Shown: one piece after another, positions 55,805 through 64,000 of the stretch
Numbering within the stretch: position 1 is the stretch's first letter
How the letters are laid out: each line of letters starts with the position of its first letter
Program-made: the position numbers and the translations under genes
From: Platanthera guangdongensis
Taxonomy: Eukaryota > Streptophyta > Magnoliopsida > Asparagales > Orchidaceae
Reading direction: 5' to 3'
DNA length: 64,000 nt
NCBI GenBank assembly: GCA_039583875.1
Contig: CM077165.1
Location: 75,938,757 to 76,002,756 of the forward strand
The notes under the pieces: generated by a model
Told to the model about the DNA's origin: nothing
The model's database searches: none
The model's input: the letters and a program-made list of their open reading frames with translations, nothing else

Positions 55805-57063
55805 TCTGCCACTGTAGTCAAAGCAGGCCACTCCCGTATCGCCACTAGCTTCGTCGGATCCGCAGCTATCCCTTCTCCACTAACAACATGACCAAGGAAC
55901 GCTATCGAGGATAACCAGAACTCACAATTGGAGAACTTAGCATACAACTGGTTTCTCCTCAACGTATCCAACAACATGTGCAGGTGATTGTAGTGACCCT
56001 CTTCACACTGTGAGTACACCAAGATATCGTCGATAAATACTATCATGAAACGGTCTAGGTACTCTCTGAATATCCTGTTCATCAGATCCATAAACACGGA
56101 TGGCGCATTGGTCAAACCAAACGATATGACCGTGAACTCGTAATGCCCAAACCCCATACTGAATGCTATCTTTGGAATGTCGCTCTCCATTATACTCAAT
56201 TGGTAGTAACTGGATTTCAGATCTAACTTCGAATATACCATTGACCCAACCAACTAATCAAATAGATCATCAATTCTCGAGATCGGATACTTATTCTTTT
56301 TCGTAAGCTTGTTCAGTTCCCGATAGTCAATGCAAAGTCGCAAACGCCCATATTTCTTCTTGACGAAAAGGACCGGTGCGCTCCAAGGCATCGAACTTGG
56401 ACGCACATACACTTGCTCCAACAACTCTTGCAGTTGCACCTTCAACTCTGCCATCTCTCTCGGCGCTATCCGATACGGGGGAGCGTGACACCGGTTTGGC
56501 ACCCGGCACCAGCTCAATAGTAAAATCAATCTCCCACTGAGGAGGGGCTCCTGAGAGATCATCTGGGAACACATCAGGATACTCAGACAAAACTGGGATA
56601 CTGACCAGACTTGGCTTAGGCGTCGAAGTCTGCGCTAGAGTGACAAATCGCTCTGCCCCAGACCGAACTGCCTTAATCACCTGAGGGGCAGAAGTCAACG
56701 TCTTGCTTGACCCCTTTCACGCCCACATATGCCATCTCACGACTAGCTCCCAACTGACCTCCTTGCAACTACTATCAATGCATGCTTGCTGCTCCGAGAG
56801 CCAGCCCATAGCAAAGATCACATTGGACGCAACTATTAGTAATAGCAACGCTCGCAAGTCATCGACGTGACTCCCATACCTTACCCTAATGCCACAAGCT
56901 CTATCCGCACGCAAAGGGCACCCGTAGGCATCATCGCATCAAATTTGACCTTTGCCATCGAAGGAAGTACTCCGATGCGCGATAGAAACTCTTTGGACAG
57001 AAAGGATGTGAAACTTCCGCACCGAACAGTGCTCTCAATGGACAATAGACAATCTAAACAAAC
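55805..57063 (-). pseudogene. pol: pol of D, 5' part (protease remnant and RT)
   Basis: It begins after the predicted intron with a degraded protease (the DTG motif is not readable) and continues to a GAERFV region like that of C. RT motifs are [22 protein letters not shown] and [10 protein letters not shown], so the catalytic residues are visible. Breaks are a shifted frame near 56480 and TAG at 56254-56256 (CAG in C). It is cut at 55805 by F, within the segment just after RT, and resumes at 52775. Confidence 0.87.
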
Positions 57064-57132
57064 CTAACACAATCAGTCATACGCTAAAATGCATAGGGAA
57101 ACAAATATTTAAAGTTAACCTGCTATGCATAC
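57064..57132 (-). other. Predicted intron at the Gag/protease boundary of D
   Basis: The minus strand starts GTATGCATAG and ends TTGTGTTAG, 69 nt, T-rich, immediately after the same VTG residues as in C. Retention ends Gag at a TGA. It is homologous in position to 29496-29588 in C and 62363-62448 in E. Confidence 0.5.
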
Positions 57133-58018
57133 CCGTCACCACGTCAAACTGCTTTGTGGCTTCCTGCTGGCTAAGGTTGTACACTTTTGGCTCGGTTGGG
57201 GCATAGTGCGATGCGGTTATCTCCGACCCCTTGCCCTTCTCCTCGTAGATATCTCCAGATTTATTCTCAGACTTCCGTCGTCCGCGCCAACAGTTTCGGG
57301 CAAAATGTCCCGGCTTCGCACAGTTAAAACATGTAGTTGCCTCCCTCCCAATGGTTGCTGCTGTCTTAGCTTTCTTTATCTTCTGTGCGCCATTACGACA
57401 ATCTTGGGCAAAGTGCCCTTTCTTGCCACAAGTATGACAGTTGTAAGTAACCTTGCCAGTTGATGATCTAACCCTCTTTTTTAGCGTTCTACGAGATGCA
57501 ACCCTCATAGGACTTGCAGAGTTCGATACCCTACTCACTGGTAACTGGTGAATTTTCCCCATATCTATTTCCAAAGATCTAGCCGAGTCCACCAAGGCTC
57601 GAAATCCCAATAGTTTTGGTCCTAGCAGTAGAATTCGCAGTTCGTCATGCAGACCATTATATAATCTATCAACTATAGACTGCTCGTTCTCTAATCCAAA
57701 GCATTGGTAGCGGCTTATCAAAAGAAACGCCTGTAAATACTCATGAACCGAGTGCGTACCCTGCACTAAGCACATGTTCAACAGCTGACCTGATGGCCTT
57801 CTAAATGTAACTTGATCCAACACACCACTCGGCATTGAAGTCATCTCAGGGACAAAGGGTTGCACATTTCTTCCCTGCTGTGCACTAGTTACAGCGAGCA
57901 CCACTTCAACAATCCTTCTTATGGTTTCAAACGATGGAGGGGTCTTAAGCACGTCACTGGGTTCACTATAATCCTCATAAACCAGATGTTCTGTCGGCTC
58001 TGCGCTACTCCCGGTCAC
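57133..58018 (-). CDS. gag: gag of element D (internally shortened)
   Basis: An open frame from the exon start homologous to that of C (GTGAC at 58018) to the predicted donor. It contains the C-terminal half of the Gag domain (RLYNGLHDELRILLLG, LVDSARSLEIDM) and two CX2CX4HX4C knuckles (CHTCGKKGHFAQDC and CFNCAKPGHFARNC). The central part present in C, with WLSRVKRV and EARLWWDE, is missing, so an internal deletion near 57800 is likely. The frame is still open. The upstream codons to 58099 are also open but probably leader or intron. Shortened Gag makes this copy non-functional. Confidence 0.75.
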
Positions 58019-58227
58019 CAATAGTTGTACAAAACACCAATAAGTGACCAAACGGAATTGAAAAAAACAATTATAGGAACACGCAAGTTCCCCAAACACG
58101 TGTATTTTTCATTCCTAAGTGGACATTCATGGGTTCTTTTTGATGTTATAATGACGACGCACACATGTGCTCACCACCCCTTAAAAGAATTCGTCTACGA
58201 ATTCATGTAAGCCTGACCATAACCAAA

Positions 58228-58239
58228 AGTCTGATACCA
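58228..58239 (-). other. Primer binding site of D
   Basis: The minus strand reads TGGTATCAGACT, 10 of 12 bases matching the initiator tRNA-Met complement, beside the 5' LTR. Confidence 0.75.
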
Positions 58240-58242
58240 AAT

Positions 58243-60221
58243 TGTAACACCTCCATCCGTCACATGACATATGACAGAATGTCCAGCTGGAACCCGACGC
58301 CATATACCACGGACAGTCGGAAGGGTTACATAAGAATATCCAAACTATCCAATAAAGACTACTCGTACTACACAGAGCATTCTAGCAGAAGCTTTTAAAT
58401 AGTTGAAAGAACCCAAAACTTAAATCCATTATCATGAATGTCCACATCCACACAACAGGAATGAAAACTAAATACAGTAAAAGGGTACACGGCCTTATGG
58501 CCTTACAAATATTCACTTAATAAATAGTGTCTTACATACATCGGCTCGCAGGCCGGCCACACATGACAAAATAAAAACAACTATTCTTTATGGCCTTCAA
58601 GGGCCAGCACAACAACATGGGCCCGAGCCCGCCAATTTGCACTCGGCTTCGCAGCACCTGCAAGCAACATTCTACCGCACGGTGACAAACAATGCAACGG
58701 TCAGCAAAATCCGACCAAATTATAACGACACCGCCCCTTACTCGGGACGGCGGTGCTCTTTCCCTGCATAACATTAGCCCAGCTAAACAATAAGTTGTAA
58801 TTACATTTCACCACAGGTGTAGGCTCGCATGGCCAAACACCCCGTGCACTCAAGGCACATTAACGATGAATCCTGACACTTCAGCGTCGTCACCACCACC
58901 ACCAAGATGGCAACAACGTGAGCATTTAGCCTTTCTGACCACTGTTTAAGGCTCCCGACTATGCCAACGGCCAGTCCCATTTTTGGGTCTCTCGCACCGA
59001 ACCACATAGCCCAGGTCTGATTCCACTTGCCCGTTGCTCACAACACGCAGTACACCTTAAGACGTACGCACGAGCCAAGCTTCTATCGGATACTGCCATT
59101 TGCAAACAATCACATAACCCAGTTATGTTCAAGGCCTGTTCCCAGACCACCAAGTTAGCAGAACAACAATTCCGCTCAGTTTTCCGGGTGCGCCTTGGAG
59201 CTAACCTCCAAGGATCCCTGCTGCAATCTACCGCGTAGAAACCCGAAAACCCCAAAGCACGGAGTCTTCTCCGGTAAATCATAACAAATGCAACTTCTCC
59301 GATCCCGACAAACATGTCCGGTAGGCTTCACACATAATGCCTATGCCCGTACTTCAATTCCGGACTCTATATGCAACACAAAGGGAGACTATTCCCGTCA
59401 ACCCCAAGGAACACTGCACACTCAACGCACACTCGCGGGAGCGTGTTTTCCCTATGCAAAAAGAAGATATTCACATGCTTAAGTAGAGAATCGTTACCCT
59501 TGTAGTATGCTTTGGCGCCATAGAAAACTACACGAATGGAAATCTTTGCAACGATCTTTCCTCTACAGATCCGCTCTCAGATCTCAAAACGGTGCTCCGA
59601 TGCTCCGCCGGCGGCCGGAAAACTCCTCCTTCTTCCTCCTCTTTCTAACTCCTTGAGAGAGAGAGAGGCTAAGGGAGAAAAGGAGGAATTCATCCTCTAT
59701 TTCCGAACTTAACAGAGTAGGGAAACCATCTGGGCTGTTGGATCTTATTTAAAGAAAACGAACGGCTGAGATCTGCTCAAAAATCCCTAAACCTGGGCCG
59801 AACACAGCTTGGCACACGGCCGTGTCCCAGGCTGTGTGTCTCGATCCAGGCACGATCGTCAAAAACAGAGACTCACACGGGCTCAGACACGCCCGTGTCT
59901 CACTCGACATGCCCGTGTCGGGTCCTCGACACGCCCGTGACCTGGGGCGTGTCACACATAACTGCCACACCAACCGACACGACCCGACTGAACATGGGTA
60001 GGGACACGGGTATGAACACGCCCGTGTCACCCCTGACACGCCCGTGTCAAAAGTGTTCACAACCCGTGTTTCCTGTCGTGTCCTTCTCGGGATGAAAATG
60101 GCCAAAACACCAGCCAGACACGGCCTTGGACACGCCCGTGTCCTAGGCCGTGTACCCCTATACATGTACCAAATTCCTTTTTTTACTCGACAAACTCAAA
60201 TACAATTTTCGGGGCGTTACA
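58243..60221 (-). repeat. 5' LTR of element D
   Basis: It is 1,979 bp, with plus-strand ends TGTAACACCT and GGGGCGTTACA. It aligns with 48667-50625 with many substitutions. The array is at 59790-60170. Confidence 0.9.
59790..60170. repeat. ACACGCCCGTGTC inverted-repeat array, LTR D 5' copy
   Basis: About eight ACACGCCCGTGTC or CCCGTGTC units. It is better preserved than the 3' copy, which has lost some CGs. Confidence 0.83.
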
Positions 60222-62362
60222 TAGAAGATCCTGGATGGTAGGCAACACTCGAACCATGCGCTTCTCTACATAACATAACTCGGATATCCATAACGGCGGG
60301 TATACAAAATCTACCGCGGTATTTCAAAGTACCCGCATCATCAATCGAGAAATCTGGTAACTCCCCTTTCTCAGCTCTAAGATATAAATGCAGCAGATCT
60401 GGATCATATTTCTGAAGCAACCTCATAAGCGCAATCCAAGAAGGCTCTGCTACTGCCAAACTACTCTACAAGTCATATCGCCCACAGAAATATCCATCAA
60501 GAGAAATTCTTCCACTAATAGCTCGACGGAGAGATTAAAAATCTTCCCGGTCTTCCGACTTAGGGAATCGGCCACCACATTACCCTTTCCCGGATGGTAT
60601 TGGATCTTAACATCGTAATCGACAACATACTCCAACCATCGCCGCTAGCGCAGATTCAATTCCTTCTGGGTGAAGACTTACTTTAAGCTCTTATGATCGG
60701 TAAAAATCTTGCACTGCGCGCCATAAAGCAGATGTCTCCACAACTTCAATGCAAAAAACACAGCTACAAACTCTAAATCATGCGTAGGGTAGTTCTTCTA
60801 ATGATTCTTCAGTTGCCTGGACCCATACACAATCACTTTACCACCTTGCATCAATACGCAACCAAGCCCAACATGCGATGCATCCACAAAAACATAAAAA
60901 TCCTTGCCCTACGTAGGCAGGGTCAAAACGGGAGCTGTGCACAATCTGTTCTTGAGCTCTAGGAAGGCTTCCCCGCACTTCTCGTTCCAAACAAAAGCCA
61001 TATTCTTCTGAGTCAACCTCGTCAAAGGTGCAGCTAGGGTAGAAAAACCCTCAACAAACCTCCGGTAATAGCCGGCCAACCATAGGAAGCTCCTAATCTC
61101 TTTGGGTGTGCCTAGCCTACTCCAATCCATCACAGCATCTATCTTTTTTGGGTCAACGGAAATCCCACTCTTATTAACCACATGGCCCAGAAATGAAACC
61201 TTAGGCAACCAAAACTCGCACTTGCTTAATTTGGCGAACAGCTTGTGGTCCCTCAAAGTAGATAAAACCAAACGCAGATGCTGGTCATGCTCCTCAGCAT
61301 TGCGGGAATAGATCAGAACATCGTCGATAAACACGACCACGAATTTATCCAGGAAGTCCTTGAACACCCGGTTCATCATAGAGGCTGACGCGCATTGGTC
61401 AAACAAACGATATAACCAGAAATTCAAAATGTTCATGCCTCGATCGAAAAGCAGTACGTGGAATATCTGACTCACGGATCCTGAGCTGATGGTAACCAAG
61501 ATGAAGATCAATTTTAGAAAATACCGTGCTACCGCGCAACTGATCAAACAAATCGTCGATCCTCAGCAGAGGATACCTGTTCTTAATAGTGACTTTATTT
61601 AGCTCTCTATAATTGATGTAAAGCCTCATCGATCCATATTTTGTTTTACGAACAGAACAGGAGCACCTCAAGGCGACGAACTCGGCCTTATAAAACCCTT
61701 CTCTAATAACTCATCCAGCTAGATAAGCAACTCCTCCAGCTCTCGCGGGGCCATCCGGTACGGCGCCTTCGCAATAGGACGCATACCCGGCTCTAAATAT
61801 ATCACAAACTCAACATCTCTGTCAGGTGGAAGACCAGGAAGATCCTCAGGAAAAACATCAGAAAACCCGCGCACAACAGGAATCTCTTCTAAACGTGGCA
61901 AACTACCAACGGTCCCCAAAACTGAGACCAAACAAGCAAAATAGCCGGAAACTAGCAGCACCCGAGCACATACCACAGAAATAACTGGAGAATCCTGGCA
62001 CGAATCACCATAAACACTCCCAGGCTGACCATTGTCCTTTACGAAGTCCAAGTGCTTACCCTTGCACTGGATAACAACATCATACCTAGACAAACAATCC
62101 ATGCCTAAAATAACATCAAAGTCTTCAAAGTCGATCACCTTCAGATCTGCCTTAGCTAGAAAATCCCCTAAAACAATAGGACAATCCTGAATGCCCTAAT
62201 CTGAAACCACAGAATCATTGGAAGGGAACTTTACGCAAAAGGCATCCCCAACTCGATCTAGATCCAAACGGTACCGATCCACTAAAGATCTAGCCATAAA
62301 TGAGTGGGTAGCGCCAGAGTCGAAGAGAACACGCGCCTAGTGGTTCTTTACCTTAAATCTTC
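60222..62362 (-). pseudogene. pol: pol of E, 5' part (protease, RT, RNase H, integrase start)
   Basis: Reading on the minus strand from 62362: protease with LFDSGATHSF near 62310 (an in-frame TAG precedes it), the FDVILGMDCLSRY region, RT ([22 protein letters not shown]), RNase H ([15 protein letters not shown]) and the integrase zinc histidines, ending at YHPGS at 60222 where D inserted. Many stops and at least two frameshifts occur (for example near 61400 and 61670-61720). It is a different family from C and D, although of the same lineage. Confidence 0.87.
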
Positions 62363-62448
62363 CTATAACATTGCACACGCATCCAAGGAAACAATTGGTA
62401 AAGCTATAATTACGAACTAAAACATTAGAACTAGGGAGAAAGTCTAAC
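62363..62448 (-). other. Predicted intron at the Gag/protease boundary of E
   Basis: The minus strand starts GTTAGACTTT and ends AATGTTATAG, 86 nt, T-rich. Retention puts TAG two codons after the last common Gag residues. Removal restores a frame into the protease; 86 is not divisible by three, so the unspliced message cannot reach pol in the same frame. Confidence 0.55.
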
Positions 62449-63672
62449 CTGAAACAACCTGAGTCGAAGTCTGAGCTTCCTCTGAGGAAACCACATTCAG
62501 CTTTCCTTTACCCTTATCCAATCGTTGAGGCAGTGGCAATGCCTGAAGTGGGACTGGTTCAAGCACAGGCTGGAACTGTCGGCACTGAGCCTTAACATGC
62601 CCCTTTTGTCCACACTGATAGCAAACCATATCCTTTAACCAACAACGGGCAACATCATGCCCCTCCTTCTTGCACAAGATACATTCCAAGTCCCTCTTAG
62701 GAGCACCCTAAATTGCAAGAACCTGCTCCTTCTTCTGAGCTCCTATCCTCTTGAAACATCTCTCAAAGGGGTGTCTTGACCGGCCACAGAAGCTACAAAC
62801 CTCTTTGCTCTTCTTCCTTGAAGCAGCATCAGACACCTGAGGGCTCTTTCCTTCGACCAATTTCCTCTTATCCTTTCTCATTTGCAGGCCTCTGTTCTTA
62901 GCATTGTCGATTGCCTTGACCTTCAAGGTAGCTTCTACCACACTGGTACAACTTACTGCTCCATAAGCACCAACTAGCTACTGGATGTCAGTTCTTAGAC
63001 CACCCAGAAATCTTTTAACTCAATCCACCTCGGAGCTTAACAAGCCAGGGGTAACTGACTCAACTTGCTGAACTCGATCTCATGCTCACTAACTGTGAGC
63101 TGCCTCTGCCTCAAATGTAAGAAATCATTCATCAGGCGGTCCTGCTCGACCGAGGGTAGAAACTTTCCCAGTACCATATCCTTAAAAGACTCCCAAGAGC
63201 ATTATTCTTTCAAGCTCTCCTTCTCTCTCAGCCACCAAATTTTTGCTAACCCCTTGAGCTGGTAGGCGGCGATCATCACTCTCTGATCATGAGTAACTAT
63301 AGAGTAGGAAAACATCTCTTCGATTGATATAAGCCAATCATCCAAGACAACAAAGTCTGCCTTTTCATCATAAGTAGGAGGCCTGAGTCGCTGGAATTGA
63401 GAGATAAACGTCATCTCTAGTGGAACAACTACCGGAGGCACTAGAGGAGCAGGAGGTGGAGGGACAGCTAGACGTATAGTAGGGTCCTGCACTCTCAGAG
63501 CTAGCCTAGACACAACTGTCAACATAGACTTTCTCTGGGACTACACATCTACCATCTGCCTTGATAAGGCCCCATTGCTCTATCGCAGACTCTCCATCAT
63601 CGCATTGCTCTGCGCACCCGAAGACTCTCCCTCAAACTGGGGAGTTAGCCTCGTCGAAGGACGCTTCAACAT
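62449..63672 (-). pseudogene. gag: gag of element E (broken)
   Basis: The ATG at 63672 begins MLKRPSTRLTPQ; codons upstream are open but leader-like. The Gag domain (YDEKADFVVLDDWLISIEEMF, LKGLAKIWWLREKE) lies near 63202-63420, followed by a basic region and two CX2CX4HX4C knuckles (CILCKKEGHDVARC and CYQCGQKGHVKAQC, about 62600-62690). Stops are near 62706 and 62940, with others between 62950 and 63200. It ends at the predicted donor at 62448. Confidence 0.82.
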
Positions 63673-64000
63673 CCTATAATCGAATTGGCACCAATCAAGA
63701 CCTAGCCCAACTGCTAGCACAAAACTACCCAGTACAGACAAAACATACTTAAATATGAGCTTCAACTGCTAACTTGCTCTGGGATTTCAATAATGATGTT
63801 ATACCTAACCTAAGATAATTCACCATCATCACACTAACTCATGTGCTTAGACCATGAATGCATGAATTTATATTCCTTTTGACTCAAAACCATCTGTGTA
63901 CATATGTCATCATGTTAATCTTTAGCTTTGAACGTTGTGCTTATGCTATGTTATGCTATACATGTTGTGTTATGCGTTCTAAAAAGGCCTTAATGTATGT
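63673..64000. other. Leader region of E to window edge
   Basis: AT-rich non-coding DNA. No LTR end or primer site is recognised before the edge, so the 5' LTR of E is outside. Confidence 0.5.

Larger units (their letters stand above)
48667..60221 (-). mobile_element. Gypsy element D (related to C), split by solo LTR F
   Basis: Minus-strand element with LTRs 48667-50625 and 58243-60221, primer site, gag, pol and polypurine tract. Protein similarity to C is high through RT, integrase and chromodomain. It lies in the integrase of E: the E frame stops at 60222 and resumes at 48666. Flanking five-mers read TACCA and TTCTA on the minus strand, a duplication with two differences. The left LTR start is mutated (TTTAAGACC for TGTAACACC). 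It is older than C, as the LTRs differ widely. Confidence 0.9.
44046..64000 (-). mobile_element. Gypsy element E (Tekay/Del-type), partial, split by D
   Basis: On the minus strand it has its 3' LTR at 44046-47331, a polypurine tract, integrase C-terminal part (47454-48666), then after the D insertion the rest of pol, and gag to about 63672. The 5' LTR lies beyond the window. Coding parts have many stops. It inserted into copia G. Its LTR family is also represented by solo LTR F inside D, so the family moved both before and after D. Confidence 0.88.

Overview
The window is a plant genome segment made almost entirely of LTR retrotransposons nested in one another. I see no host gene, rRNA, tRNA gene or CRISPR array. 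The evidence for a flowering plant is Ty1/copia elements of the Sirevirus type (primer site matching initiator tRNA-Met, long LTRs, a Gag with a coiled coil and two zinc knuckles, an env-like ORF after pol) together with Ty3/gypsy chromoviruses of the Tekay/Del type (a chromodomain-like pol C-terminus). The species cannot be named from the sequence.

Layout from left to right. 1-2338 is the 3' end of a Sirevirus with its 3' LTR. 2339-3234 is non-coding relic DNA. 3235-38410 is Sirevirus A, bounded by TATTT target duplications. It was split twice: by Sirevirus B (6429-19025, duplication TCATA) inside gag, and by the young, coding-intact gypsy element C (23547-33393, minus strand, duplication CTCGA) between pol and the env-like ORF. 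38416-41611 is old non-coding repeat DNA. 41612-42957 is a copia-type LTR (H). 42958-44045 is the tail of an inverted copia element (G). From 44046 to the right edge runs gypsy element E (minus strand, 5' LTR outside the window). E is split in its integrase by gypsy D (48667-60221, minus strand). D is split in its reverse transcriptase by F (52781-55799, duplication GGACC), a solo LTR of E's own family.

How the parts work. In each element an LTR supplies the promoter and primer-adjacent ends, Gag forms the particle, and Pol (protease, integrase, reverse transcriptase, RNase H) copies and inserts the element. Only C has uninterrupted gag and pol frames and near-identical LTRs. A, B, D and E are broken by nonsense codons and frameshifts, many of them C-to-T or G-to-A.

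Three patterns are not explained by standard annotation. (1) Nearly every LTR family here, copia and gypsy alike, carries an array of short palindromes or inverted repeats, mostly centred on TCGA, and the motif differs by family. (2) Sirevirus leaders contain a ladder of 6-10 consecutive small hairpins joined by a fixed GAG...TGTAG linker; stem sequences differ but still pair. (3) Three gypsy families carry a short intron-like segment at exactly the Gag/protease boundary, which stops Gag if retained and links Gag to Pol if removed.
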